NCBI RefSeq assembly: GCF_004795835.1
Contig: NZ_CP039249.1
Coordinates: 2,827,001 to 2,891,000, forward strand
Source of the DNA: Sphingomonas sp. PAMC26645
GTDB taxonomy: Bacteria; Pseudomonadota; Alphaproteobacteria; Sphingomonadales; Sphingomonadaceae
DNA length: 64,000 nucleotides
Reading direction: 5' to 3'
The notes under the pieces are model-generated. The model was not told the origin of the DNA. It saw only the letters and a program-made list of their open reading frames with translations, and made no database searches. Within the stretch, counting starts at the first letter, position 1, and every line of letters begins with the position of its first letter. Below are positions 36,290 to 44,831 of this stretch, one piece after another. A program made the position numbers and the translations under genes.

Positions 36290-39200
36290 TTACAGCTTCA
36301 CCGAGGCTCCGATATACATCGCGCGACCGATGTTGTCGTAGATCGCATCGCCGTCGCCATTGCCGAGCAGGCCATAAGGCGGCTTCTTGTCGGTCAGGTT
36401 GTCGACGCCACCGTACAGGGTGAAGCGCTTGTCGACGTCGACCGACGCGCGAACCGCATGATAGAACACCTTCGGGTAATAGACGACGTCGGCATAGTTC
36501 GGGTTGAGCGCGGGAACGCCGTTGGTGTCGTGCTGCGCTTCCCAATCGGTGATCGACTGGCGACCGATGTAGCGGACCTGATAGCCGATCGTGAAGTTCT
36601 TGTGCGTCAGGTCGACCGATGCGTTGACGTTCCAGATCGGATCGCCAAGCTCGCCCTTCACCCGGTCGGGGCGGCTCGGCTCGTCGAGATACGGGAAGTC
36701 GGTCCGGTCGCGGACCCAGGTCCCCACCACGCGCACCGCAGCCTTGGTGTCCGCACCGAACCGGCGGTTGTAGCTGGCGTCGAAATCAATGCCCTTGGCC
36801 TTGAGCGCGGCGAAGTTGACCGTGCTCTGCAACAGCGCCGGCCGTGCGAACAGGCCGTTCGCCTGGCGCGGATTGATCAGGCTGCAGAACTGGTTGTTCA
36901 GCGTCGGAGCGTCGTAGCAGGCATCGAGAATCGTCTGTGCGTCGACAGCGTTGATGACCTTGTTGATCTTGATGTCGTAATAATCGACCGTGAGCGCAAA
37001 GCCTGGAAGGAAGCTGGGCTGGAAGATCGCACCATAGGTCCAGCTCCGTGACTTCTCGGCCTGTAGATTGGGATTGCCGCCTGACAGGATTTCAGTGGAA
37101 CCAGCCCGGGCCGTGCTGTTGATGAAACCAGCCGGAACACCTGCTGCCGCACAGTTTGCAGCACGGGTCGAGCGCCCCGTGGTGATGAAGTTGACATCGC
37201 ACGGATCGTCGAGCTGCGGGAAGTCCTGGCTGTTCGAAGCATACAGATCGCCAAGCGTAGGCGCCCGGACCGACCGAGAATAGTTCACGCGGAACTTGAT
37301 GTCGTTGATCGGCGCATAGATCCCGCCGAAATTATAAGCATAGACCGTTCCCGTGGACCCCTTGTAATCCGCGACACGACCTGCAGCGTTGATCGTCAGT
37401 TCCTTGGCGAAGCTGATGTCCTTCAACAGTGGAAGTTCGATCTCGCCATACGCTTCCTTCACGGCGAATGCGGGTGGACGGAAGTCGGGGATGACGTTGA
37501 AGAACGTGTCGCCGCCCTTGATGGTATCGTCATACGCCGAGAACGCCGTTTCGCGACGATACTCGCCGCCGACCGCGAACCGGACCGGACCGCCGGGTAG
37601 TTCGAACAGCTGCGAACTGTCCCCGACGATGTTGCCCGTCACGTCGAACTCAGTCGCCTTGCCGCGGCTGGTCGAGGTCGTGTTGATGTAGTTCAGTGCG
37701 GCCTGGCTAGCACGCCCCTCGCCCAGAATGTTGAGCGGAGCGCACGACGGATCGACGACAGTCGCCTGGTTGATGCGGCAGACGATCTGGCCGGCCCCGT
37801 TACGGACCGCATCGATCGCGTTGTAGAAGCGCGACTGGAACTGGTTGTTGTAGAATTTCGACTTCGTACGGAATTCGCCGTAGTTCACCGAGAAATCATA
37901 CTTCCAGTCGTCGTTGAAAGTCCCCTCTGCACCGACGACGATGCGATAGGTATCGCGACGATCGGCCTCATCACGCGTGCCGAGATCGGTGTTGTTGCGA
38001 TTGAGGCGGAAATACTCCGAGCCCGCCGGCAACAACGAACGGATGGTCGCCGCAGCCTGAGGATTGAGGAACGCATTGTCGAATGCGATCGGCACGCCCC
38101 CACCAAGATACGTCTCGCCCTCGGCATCGGTCCCCTGCGATCCACCTTGGTTGAACGTACCGCTCGACTGGGCAAAGCTTTCAACGCGCACGAACTTCGC
38201 CTCGAAGAACGGCTTGAACGCCTCCGATACGTCGTAATGGCCGATCAAGTTTGCGACGTAGCGCTTGAGCGACGGATCCAACGTACCCGTATCGGTCAGC
38301 GTCGCGCCGCTGCCGTTCTGGTTGTTGTTCGAGCCTACCGATCGAAAATCATTCCCGTAATTATACTCGGAGAGTTGCCCGTTCGACCCGAAGCCGAACA
38401 CGCGGGGAGCGCCGTTCGCACGACAGGCAGCAGCTACGCCACCACCGCAGCCCAGCAGGTTGCCGCCGTTATAGGCGATAAAGTTGCCGCCATTGTCATA
38501 GCCGAAGCTACGGACACCCGTAAGGAAAGTCCGCTGCGGCTGACCGGACGCGTTGGTCGCGATACGCTGGAACTGGTTCCGGCCATCATAGGCACCGGTC
38601 AACCCCGGACGGTCGGTATAAGTCAGCAGATCGGCCTGGTTATATTCGAGACCGAGCGCGATATTGCCGCGCCCCTCGGCGAAGTTCGTCCCGAAGGTGC
38701 CCGACAGGCGATACGTGCCGCGATTGCCGCGATCCGCGATCCCGCTCTGGGCATTAAGCGATACGCCGTCGAAATTGCGCTTCAGCACGAAGTTCACGAC
38801 ACCGGCCATGGCGTCCGAACCATACACCGCCGAGCTACCGCCGGTAACGATGTCGACGCGGTCGATTAGATCGGTCGGGATCGTGTTGGTGTCGACGAGA
38901 AACTCGCCGGTCGATCCGGTGATGTGACGGCGGCCGTTGACGAGAACCAGCGTACGCGATGGCCCAAGACCACGAAGATCGAGCAGGTTGATGCCGGCAG
39001 TACCGATGAACTGGGTCGAGTTCGCCTGGCTGTAGGTCGAGCGCAGCGACGGCAGGTCGTTCAGCACGTCGCCGATCACGACAGCGCCGGTCCGCGTCAG
39101 GTCGGCCTGCGTCACGGTGGTGACGGGGATAGGCGAATTGAGCGTCGGCCGCGCGATGCGCGAACCGGTGACGACGATCTCGCTGCCGGCATTGGCTTCG

Positions 39201-39397
39201 GCCGCCACCGTCTGTGCAACTGCGCCCGTCGTAGTGTCCGAACCAACCGGAGCGGTTGGATCGGTGCCGGGCGCCTGGCTTTGCGCGTCAACCGGTGTTG
39301 CAGTCTGCGCCGCTGCCGGGATCATTGAGACCAATACGAACGCCACCGTCGACGCTGTTACGAACAATCCGGACTTCCGGATCGGCATGCCAGTCAT
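36290..39397 (-). CDS. TonB-dependent outer-membrane receptor
   Basis: Full-length receptor of 1035 residues. The signal peptide ends in AAAQT at about residue 31. A long Thr/Ala/Pro-rich spacer leads to the TonB-box-like EIVVTGSRIARP (about 73-84). The plug domain has DLRGLGPSRTLVLVNGRR and GSSAVYGSDAMAGVVNFVLKRNF. The barrel region contains FRVNYSRSVRAPTLGDLY and the C-terminus ends in Leu rather than Phe/Trp (NIGRAMYIGASVKL). GGGG stands 10 nt before the ATG at 39397. This type often imports peptides or glycans, but nothing here fixes the ligand. It is flanked by its own terminator and by palindromic elements upstream. Confidence 0.95.
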   Translation of the reverse strand: MTGMPIRKSGLFVTASTVAFVLVSMIPAAAQTATPVDAQSQAPGTDPTAPVGSDTTTGAVAQTVAAEANAGSEIVVTGSRIARPTLNSPIPVTTVTQADLTRTGAVVIGDVLNDLPSLRSTYSQANSTQFIGTAGINLLDLRGLGPSRTLVLVNGRRHITGSTGEFLVDTNTIPTDLIDRVDIVTGGSSAVYGSDAMAGVVNFVLKRNFDGVSLNAQSGIADRGNRGTYRLSGTFGTNFAEGRGNIALGLEYNQADLLTYTDRPGLTGAYDGRNQFQRIATNASGQPQRTFLTGVRSFGYDNGGNFIAYNGGNLLGCGGGVAAACRANGAPRVFGFGSNGQLSEYNYGNDFRSVGSNNNQNGSGATLTDTGTLDPSLKRYVANLIGHYDVSEAFKPFFEAKFVRVESFAQSSGTFNQGGSQGTDAEGETYLGGGVPIAFDNAFLNPQAAATIRSLLPAGSEYFRLNRNNTDLGTRDEADRRDTYRIVVGAEGTFNDDWKYDFSVNYGEFRTKSKFYNNQFQSRFYNAIDAVRNGAGQIVCRINQATVVDPSCAPLNILGEGRASQAALNYINTTSTSRGKATEFDVTGNIVGDSSQLFELPGGPVRFAVGGEYRRETAFSAYDDTIKGGDTFFNVIPDFRPPAFAVKEAYGEIELPLLKDISFAKELTINAAGRVADYKGSTGTVYAYNFGGIYAPINDIKFRVNYSRSVRAPTLGDLYASNSQDFPQLDDPCDVNFITTGRSTRAANCAAAGVPAGFINSTARAGSTEILSGGNPNLQAEKSRSWTYGAIFQPSFLPGFALTVDYYDIKINKVINAVDAQTILDACYDAPTLNNQFCSLINPRQANGLFARPALLQSTVNFAALKAKGIDFDASYNRRFGADTKAAVRVVGTWVRDRTDFPYLDEPSRPDRVKGELGDPIWNVNASVDLTHKNFTIGYQVRYIGRQSITDWEAQHDTNGVPALNPNYADVVYYPKVFYHAVRASVDVDKRFTLYGGVDNLTDKKPPYGLLGNGDGDAIYDNIGRAMYIGASVKL

Positions 39398-39449
39398 ATT
39401 AAATAACCCCTGAACCCAATCTTTTACTGAGGTCAGAAGGACACCTTTC

Positions 39450-39473
39450 CTGCCCGTTTTTCAATCCGGGCAG
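39450..39473. promoter_or_regulatory. Hairpin in the 5' leader of the TonB receptor gene
   Basis: CTGCCCG-tttttcaatc-CGGGCAG, a perfect 7-bp stem 53 bp upstream of the receptor ATG. It could be a leader RNA structure or an operator; no riboswitch class is recognised. Confidence 0.4.
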
Positions 39474-39490
39474 CAAAACATTACAAACAT

Positions 39491-39506
39491 GTTGCAGAGC
39501 TGCAAC
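39491..39506. promoter_or_regulatory. 16-bp perfect palindrome upstream of the TonB receptor gene
   Basis: GTTGCAGAGCTGCAAC, two 7-bp half-sites around AG, 94 bp before the receptor start. Size and symmetry fit a dimeric repressor site; the regulator is unknown. Confidence 0.45.
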
Positions 39507-39520
39507 ACGGATGCGTAACG

Positions 39521-39557
39521 AAAAAGCCGCGCCCGCCTGATGGCGAACGCGGCTTTT
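39521..39557 (-). terminator. Rho-independent terminator of ahcY
   Basis: On the minus strand AAAAGCCGCG...CGCGGCTTTTT with a nested CGCC/GGCG, ending in a T run, 24 bp after the ahcY stop. Confidence 0.92.
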
Positions 39558-39581
39558 CGAAGACCCTACTAAATCCTAAGA

Positions 39582-41015
39582 TCAGTAGCGGTAATGATCC
39601 GGCTTGAACGGGCCTTCGACCGGCACGCCGATGTAGCCGGCCTGCTTGTCCGAAAGCTTCGACAGCTTCACGCCGAGCTTCTCGAGGTGGAGCATCGCGA
39701 CCTTCTCGTCGAGGTGCTTCGGCAGGACGTACACTTCGTTCTTGTAGTTCTCGCCCTTGGTCCAGAGCTCGATCTGCGCGAGCGTCTGGTTGGTGAACGA
39801 GGCCGACATCACGAACGACGGGTGGCCGGTGGCGCAACCGAGGTTCACCAGGCGACCCTTCGCCAGGATGATGATCTGCTTGCCGTCCGGGAACTTTACC
39901 AGGTCGGTGCCGGGCTTCACTTCGGTCCAGTCGTAGTTCGACAGCGCGGCGATCTGGATCTCCGAGTCGAAGTGACCGATGTTGCAGACTATCGACATCG
40001 GCTTCATCGCCTTCATGTGATCGGCGGTGATGACGTCGGCGTTGCCGGTCGCGGTGCAGAAGATGTCGGCGCGCTTGACGGCCTCTTCCATCGTCACGAC
40101 CTCGAAGCCCTCCATCGCTGCCTGCAGTGCGCAGATCGGATCGACTTCGGTGACCATCACGCGCGCGCCGCCGTTGCGGAGCGACTGAGCCGAGCCCTTG
40201 CCGACGTCACCGAAACCGGCGACGCAGGCGACCTTGCCGGCGAGCATGACGTCGGTCGCGCGACGGATCGCGTCGACCAGCGATTCCTTGCAGCCGTAGA
40301 GGTTGTCGAACTTCGACTTGGTGACCGAGTCGTTGACGTTGATCGCGGGGAACGGCAGCTCGCCCTTCTTGGCGATCTCGTACAGGCGGTGGACACCCGT
40401 GGTGGTCTCTTCCGAGACGCCCTTCAGGTTCTTGACGGTCTCGGTCAGGTAGCCGGGGTTCTTCGCGACGTACGCCTTGAGCGCACGCTGCATCTCGACC
40501 TCTTCCTCGTTCTCGGGCTCGGGCATCGTGTGGCCGGCTTCGAGCTTGGCGCCCCAGAGTGCGAACATCGTCGCGTCGCCACCGTCGTCGAGGATGATGT
40601 TGGCAGTCTGGCCCTCTACGTCGCGATCCCACGAGAAGATGTCGCCGACATAGTTCCAATAGTCCGCGAGGCTCTCGCCCTTGATCGCGAACACCGGCAC
40701 GCCGGTCGCGGCGATCGCGGCGGCGGCGTGGTCCTGCGTCGAGAAGATGTTGCAGGTCGCCCAGCGAACGTCGGCGCCGAGCGCGGTCAGCGTCTCGATC
40801 AGCACCGCGGTCTGGATCGTCATGTGCAGCGAGCCGGTGATGCGCGCGCCCTTAAGCGGCTGCGCTGCGCCGAACTCGGTGCGCAGCGACATCAGGCCGG
40901 GCATCTCGGTCTCGGCGATGTTGATCTCGGCGCGGCCGAAATCGGCGAGACTGATGTCGGCGACGACGTAGTCGGTCGCATTGCCGGACTGCGCGGGGGC
41001 GAGGGTGGTGGCCAC
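39582..41015 (-). CDS. ahcY: S-adenosylhomocysteine hydrolase
   Basis: Converts SAH to homocysteine and adenosine in the methyl cycle, using bound NAD. It has 477 residues, the long bacterial form with the insert. I start at the GTG at 41015 because AGGAGA precedes it; an in-frame ATG at 41054 is before that site. Substrate-domain motifs are [16 protein letters not shown] and [15 protein letters not shown]. The Rossmann NAD site is [25 protein letters not shown] and the C-terminal KPDHYRY close the family pattern. A 20-bp palindrome 88 bp upstream of the start is a probable SahR-type operator. A terminator follows. Confidence 0.98.
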   Translation of the reverse strand: MATTLAPAQSGNATDYVVADISLADFGRAEINIAETEMPGLMSLRTEFGAAQPLKGARITGSLHMTIQTAVLIETLTALGADVRWATCNIFSTQDHAAAAIAATGVPVFAIKGESLADYWNYVGDIFSWDRDVEGQTANIILDDGGDATMFALWGAKLEAGHTMPEPENEEEVEMQRALKAYVAKNPGYLTETVKNLKGVSEETTTGVHRLYEIAKKGELPFPAINVNDSVTKSKFDNLYGCKESLVDAIRRATDVMLAGKVACVAGFGDVGKGSAQSLRNGGARVMVTEVDPICALQAAMEGFEVVTMEEAVKRADIFCTATGNADVITADHMKAMKPMSIVCNIGHFDSEIQIAALSNYDWTEVKPGTDLVKFPDGKQIIILAKGRLVNLGCATGHPSFVMSASFTNQTLAQIELWTKGENYKNEVYVLPKHLDEKVAMLHLEKLGVKLSKLSDKQAGYIGVPVEGPFKPDHYRY

Positions 41016-41103
41016 GATGGGTCTCCTGGAAATTCTGTGATCGGCGAGCCTCATGCCCGTGCCGGATGCCGTGCCACTTAGGGGATCGGAGGGCTCAAAT
41101 CAA

Positions 41104-41123
41104 ATATAAAGATATCTTTATAT
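41104..41123. promoter_or_regulatory. 20-bp perfect palindrome, probable SahR-type operator of ahcY
   Basis: ATATAAAGATATCTTTATAT, fully self-complementary and strikingly AT-rich against a GC-rich background. AAAGATATCTTT-type palindromes upstream of ahcY, metF or metH are associated with the ArsR-family SAH-responsive regulator SahR in proteobacteria. No sahR-like gene is in this window. Confidence 0.65.
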
Positions 41124-41150
41124 GACGTGTCGGTGTCCCTTGGGCAGCAT

Positions 41151-41228
41151 GTTCTCCTGCGAACGCAGGAGTCCAGGATCACAAAGGACATCATTCATTA
41201 CCCTGGGCTCCTGCGTTCGCAGGAGAAC
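41151..41228. repeat. Family A inverted-arm repeat, 78-bp form
   Basis: Arms GTTCTCCTGC-gaac-GCAGGAG and CTCCTGC-gttc-GCAGGAGAAC, bracketed by CCAG...CCCTGG. It lies between the yqgE stop and the ahcY promoter. The stem sequence differs from the other copies but pairing is kept. Confidence 0.85.
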
Positions 41229-41230
41229 GG

Positions 41231-41797
41231 CTAAGCCCGCCCCGTCTCCGCCACCAGCAACCGCGGATCCACACCAGCCTGCGCAAACGCCATCGTCCAG
41301 CGATCCTCCGCAGCGGTATCGAACAGCAATTCGGTGTCGCCGAGCACGTTGAACCAGCCCGGCCGCGACAGCTCACCCTCGAGCTGCCCGCCATCCCAAC
41401 CGGCATAGCCAAGCGCCACCACCCACTCCGACGGGCCCTTCCCCTCGGCGATCGCGCGGAGCACGTCGACCGTGCTCGACAGCTTCCACCGCCCGGCGAC
41501 GTCGACAGAGTCCTGCCCGCCCCAGTCGGACGAATGCACCACGAACCCGCGCCGCGGCTCGACCGGTCCGCCGAAATGCACCGGCGCGTTCGGCGCATCG
41601 CCCGGCTCGATCCCGAACTGCTCCAGCAGATCGTGGAAACCCAGACCGTCGATCGTCGCGCCGATCCCGATCGCGCCATTCTCGTCATGGCTGCACATCG
41701 CGATCACCGCGCGGGCGAACCGCGGATCGCTCATCCCCGGCATCGCGAGCAGGAATTGTCCGGAAAGAAAGGGCGTCTTGTCCATGCGTTCGAACAT
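41231..41797 (-). CDS. yqgE: YqgE/AlgH family protein (UPF0301)
   Basis: A 188-residue soluble protein of unknown function. Family markers are FLSGQFLLAMPGMSDPRF at the N-terminus, VIAMCSHDENGAIGI, PVHFGGPVEPRRGFVVHS, and VALGYAGWDGGQLEGEL. The start may be the ATG at 41785 (MDKTPFLSG) instead of 41797; both lack a strong Shine-Dalgarno. It is divergent from the peroxiredoxin gene. A family A repeat begins within 3 bp of its stop. Complete; function not established in any alphaproteobacterium I can name. Confidence 0.93.
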   Translation of the reverse strand: MFERMDKTPFLSGQFLLAMPGMSDPRFARAVIAMCSHDENGAIGIGATIDGLGFHDLLEQFGIEPGDAPNAPVHFGGPVEPRRGFVVHSSDWGGQDSVDVAGRWKLSSTVDVLRAIAEGKGPSEWVVALGYAGWDGGQLEGELSRPGWFNVLGDTELLFDTAAEDRWTMAFAQAGVDPRLLVAETGRA

Positions 41798-41894
41798 AGC
41801 GACGCGGACGAGTCCCCGCCACGCTTGAAATACGCGCGCCCGCGTCCAAGGTACGGCTCGCCCGCGACCAATGCGCGGCGACAGGAGATTTCAG

Positions 41895-42374
41895 ATGACG
41901 ATCAGCGTCGGCGACCGGCTTCCCACCACCAATCTCGTCAAGGCCACGGCCGACGGCCCCGACCAGGTCGATACCGACAGCTTCTTCAAGGGCCGCAAGG
42001 TCGCGCTGTTCGCGGTCCCCGGCGCGTTCACGCCGACCTGCTCGGCCAAGCATCTCCCCGGCTTCGTCGAGAAGGAAGCCGAGCTAAAGGCCAAGGGCAT
42101 CGACGAGGTCGCGTGCGTGTCGGTCAACGACGCGTTCGTGATGGGCGCGTGGGGCAAGTCGGCGGGCGCCGGCGACATCACGATGCTGGCGGACGGCAAT
42201 GGTGATTTCGCGAAGGCTATCGGGCTGACGATGGACGGCTCGGGCTTTGGCATGGGCACGCGCAGCCAGCGTTACTCGATGCTGGTGAACGACGGCGTGG
42301 TCGAGCAGCTGAACGTCGAGGCACCCGGCGAGTTCAAGGTTAGTTCGGCCGAGTACCTCCTCAGCGAGATCTGA
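41895..42374 (+). CDS. Peroxiredoxin, Prx5-type
   Basis: Thiol peroxidase of 159 residues. The peroxidatic cysteine is Cys49 in PGAFTPTCSAKHLPGF. Cys74 (EVACVSVND) is the second conserved cysteine of the bacterial Prx5/glutaredoxin-dependent group. The C-terminal MGTRSQRYSMLVNDGVV and FKVSSAEYLL are typical. The ATG at 41895 follows AGGAG. It diverges from yqgE. A family C-like repeat follows directly after the stop. Confidence 0.95.
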   Translation: MTISVGDRLPTTNLVKATADGPDQVDTDSFFKGRKVALFAVPGAFTPTCSAKHLPGFVEKEAELKAKGIDEVACVSVNDAFVMGAWGKSAGAGDITMLADGNGDFAKAIGLTMDGSGFGMGTRSQRYSMLVNDGVVEQLNVEAPGEFKVSSAEYLLSEI

Positions 42375-42509
42375 TCCTCCCCGGCACGGGGAGGGGGACC
42401 GTTCGGCACCTTTGCCAGAGGGTGGAGGGGGCTCACCGCGAGCGTTACGTTTGTGGAGCGCCCCCTCCGTCAGCCCGAGTGGGCTGCCACCTCCCCGACA
42501 CGGGGAGGA
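42374..42509. repeat. Family C-like repeat between the peroxiredoxin gene and amn
   Basis: Outer arms ATCCTCCCC-ggcac-GGGGAGG and CCTCCCCG-aca-CGGGGAGGAT, with an inner GGTGGAGGGGGC / GCCCCCTCC pair. Longer and more diverged than other C copies. The remaining 46 bp before amn hold no recognised signal. Confidence 0.75.
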
Positions 42510-42555
42510 TTTAGGTGGTCTTGCCACCGTAACCTGCGCCACCTAACACTGCCCG

Positions 42556-43992
42556 ATGACAATCGCATCCGACCTCGTCGCCGAACTCGACCGCCTCTAC
42601 CGCGCCTCCGTCGAGCGCCTCCAAGCCGCCATGAGCGCGTATATCGCCGACGGCACGACGCCCGATCCGGTCAGCCGCACCGACGGCTCGTTCGCCTATC
42701 CCGAGATCCGGCTGACCTATAAGGGCGGCGTCGACCGGCCCACCCCGCTCCGCTCGTTCGGCCGTCTGGTCAACGCAGGCGAATACCGCATCAGCGTCAC
42801 CAAGCCTGCGATCTTCGCCGAATACCTGACCGAACAGCTTACGCTGCTGATCGAGGATTACGACGTCACTGTCGAAGCCGTTGAAGGCCGCCAGGAAATC
42901 CCGTTCCCTTATGTGATCGAACCCGGCCATGCGCTGAGCCTCGACGAGGTCTCCGCGACCGAATTGTCGCGCCACTTCCCCGCGACCGAGCTCGCGCATA
43001 TCGGCGACGAGATCGCCGATGGCCTCTGGATCGCGCAGGACGAGACGCGCCCGCTCGCGCTGTTCGACGGTCTGCGCACCGATTTCAGCCTTGCCCGCCT
43101 GCGCCATTACATGGGCACGCCCGCCGAACACGCGCAGCGCTTCGTGCTGTTCACCAACTACCACCGCTATGTCGACGAGTTCGTCCGTTGGGCCGGCACG
43201 CAGTTGGGCGAAGGCTCGCGCTTCACCAGCCTATCGGGCGCGGGCGGGATCACGATTTCGTCGGGCGACGACATCGACAAGATCATCTCCGACAGCGCCT
43301 GGCGGCGGCACCAGATGCCCGCCTATCACCTGATGGCGGACGACCGCACCGGCATCACGCTGGTCAACATCGGCGTCGGTCCGTCGAACGCGAAGACGAT
43401 CTGCGACCATCTCGCCGTGCTGCGCCCTGAGGCGTGGCTGATGATCGGCCATTGCGGCGGCCTGCGCCCCAGCCAGCGGATCGGCGACTACGTCCTCGCG
43501 CATGCCTATCTGCGCGACGACCATGTCCTCGACGACGTCCTGCCCCCCGAAATCCCGATCCCCGCGATCGCCGAAGTCCAGCTCGCGATGGCCAAGGCCG
43601 CCGAGATCGTCTCGGGTCAGTCGGGCGAGGAACTCAAGCGCCGCCTCCGCACCGGCACGATCGTCACCACCGACGATCGCAATTGGGAGCTTCGTTACTC
43701 GAAGTCCGCGCTGCGCTTCTCGCTCAGTCGCGCGGTTGGCATCGACATGGAATCCGCGACGATCGCCGCGCAGGGCTATCGCTTCCGCGTCCCGTACGGC
43801 ACGTTGCTCTGCGTCTCGGACAAGCCGCTCCACGGCGAGCTGAAGCTGCCGGGCCAGGCCAATCGCTTCTACGAACGCGCGATCAGCGAGCATCTGCGGA
43901 TCGGGATCGAAACCTGCGAGCAGCTCCGTCTGGAAGGGTCTAAGCTCCACAGCCGCAAGCTCCGCGCGTTCGACGAGCCCCCGTTCAGGTAA
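42556..43992 (+). CDS. amn: AMP nucleosidase
   Basis: Splits AMP into adenine and ribose-5-phosphate, balancing adenylate pools. It has 478 residues. The N-terminal regulatory domain (about 1-180) precedes a nucleoside-phosphorylase-like catalytic domain. Visible markers: RFVLFTNYHRYVDEFV, NIGVGPSNAKTICDHLAVLRP, MIGHCGGLRPSQRIGDYVLAHAY (no more than the usual NP-fold loop), AVGIDMESATIAAQGYRF and LLCVSDKPLHGE (catalytic Asp). The ATG at 42556 fits the family start; Shine-Dalgarno is weak. Confidence 0.95.
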   Translation: MTIASDLVAELDRLYRASVERLQAAMSAYIADGTTPDPVSRTDGSFAYPEIRLTYKGGVDRPTPLRSFGRLVNAGEYRISVTKPAIFAEYLTEQLTLLIEDYDVTVEAVEGRQEIPFPYVIEPGHALSLDEVSATELSRHFPATELAHIGDEIADGLWIAQDETRPLALFDGLRTDFSLARLRHYMGTPAEHAQRFVLFTNYHRYVDEFVRWAGTQLGEGSRFTSLSGAGGITISSGDDIDKIISDSAWRRHQMPAYHLMADDRTGITLVNIGVGPSNAKTICDHLAVLRPEAWLMIGHCGGLRPSQRIGDYVLAHAYLRDDHVLDDVLPPEIPIPAIAEVQLAMAKAAEIVSGQSGEELKRRLRTGTIVTTDDRNWELRYSKSALRFSLSRAVGIDMESATIAAQGYRFRVPYGTLLCVSDKPLHGELKLPGQANRFYERAISEHLRIGIETCEQLRLEGSKLHSRKLRAFDEPPFR

Positions 43993-44056
43993 AAATCGGA
44001 GCGGATCGCATGGGAATGCGTTACGCTTCCGGAATCATTGCTGAGGGAAGATAGAA

Positions 44057-44551
44057 GTGGCCGACACCGACACGCCCGATACGGAAGCAAACAAGCCCGC
44101 CGCCCGCCGTCGCGCGCCGCGCAAGACGAGCGCGCCAAAGGCGGCACCGGCTGCCACGTCGTCGGCCAAGCCGGTCGCGTCCAAGCCCGTGCCGGTTGCG
44201 GACAAGCCTGTCACCGCCGCGTCGTCGAAACCAGTGGCCAAGCCGACGCCAAAGCCGCGCTCGACCAAGCGCAGCACGCCCCGCCCGGTGCCTGCACGCA
44301 ATACGGCCACGCCGGTCGCGGTCGCCAAGCCTCCGGAGAAGACCCGTGGGAAATGGGGGGCTGCGGCGATCTTCAGCGGTGTCGCGGTGGCTGGTGCAGC
44401 GGTTGGGGCGCTGCTGACTTTACGCGGCAGTACGCCGAAGGCTCAGACAGCACCCAAACCGAAGGGTACGCACGCGCATCAGGCTGACGGGACGGACTCG
44501 TCGAAGTCGTTCGACGCCGGCATTGCCGACCCGGGGACGGTCCCGGAGTAA
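44057..44551 (+). CDS. Lys/Ala/Pro-rich single-pass membrane protein, hypothetical
   Basis: A 164-residue protein of unknown function. Residues 12-95 are almost only Ala, Lys, Pro, Ser, Thr and Arg, suggesting a flexible, positively charged arm. A single transmembrane segment follows (about 100-122, WGAAAIFSGVAVAGAAVGALL), then a short hydrophilic tail. I use the GTG at 44057 with GAGGGA upstream. The charged arm would sit in the cytoplasm by the positive-inside rule and could bind DNA or RNA, as histone-H1-like tails do; this is only a guess. The composition is typical of poorly conserved sphingomonad proteins. Confidence 0.65.
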   Translation: MADTDTPDTEANKPAARRRAPRKTSAPKAAPAATSSAKPVASKPVPVADKPVTAASSKPVAKPTPKPRSTKRSTPRPVPARNTATPVAVAKPPEKTRGKWGAAAIFSGVAVAGAAVGALLTLRGSTPKAQTAPKPKGTHAHQADGTDSSKSFDAGIADPGTVPE

Positions 44552-44567
44552 GTATCCCCAAGATACT

Positions 44568-44671
44568 CCACCCCGGCGAAGGCCGGGGCCCATTTGGAAC
44601 GTCTTGCGTAACGAAGCTCATCGCTCCGTTAGCGACGTTTCCCAACTGGACCCCGGCCTTCGCCGGGGTGG
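44568..44671. repeat. Family B inverted-arm repeat
   Basis: CCACCCCGGCGAAGGCCGG... and ...CCGGCCTTCGCCGGGGTGG at the ends, with a diverged inner part (CCCATTTGG / CCAACTGG). It starts 16 bp after the preceding stop. A family A copy lies 35 bp away. Confidence 0.88.
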
Positions 44672-44706
44672 TGCGTTGTAGGTGTCGCCCCCCCCACGCC
44701 GCCTTC

Positions 44707-44784
44707 GTTCCCCCGCGGAGGCGGGGGCCCAGCTAAAACCATGGAAGCGTTCGTAACCCTGGGCCCCCGCCGCCGCGGGGGAAC
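44707..44784. repeat. Family A inverted-arm repeat, 78-bp form
   Basis: Outer GTTC/GAAC; arms CCCCCGC-gga-GGCGGGGG and CCCCCGC-cgcc-GCGGGGG. The centre contains AGCGTTCGTAACCCTGG, also present in the otherwise different repeat at 60540-60619. Confidence 0.85.
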
Positions 44785-44831
44785 TAGGAGTTAGCGGGCG
44801 AACGTCAGCTGGCGATAAGCCAACGTCCCCC

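Noticed and set aside
41016..41103. An SAH or SAM riboswitch in the ahcY leader
   Set aside because: I could not match the leader to the known SAH or SAM-II consensus; the palindrome suggests protein control instead.
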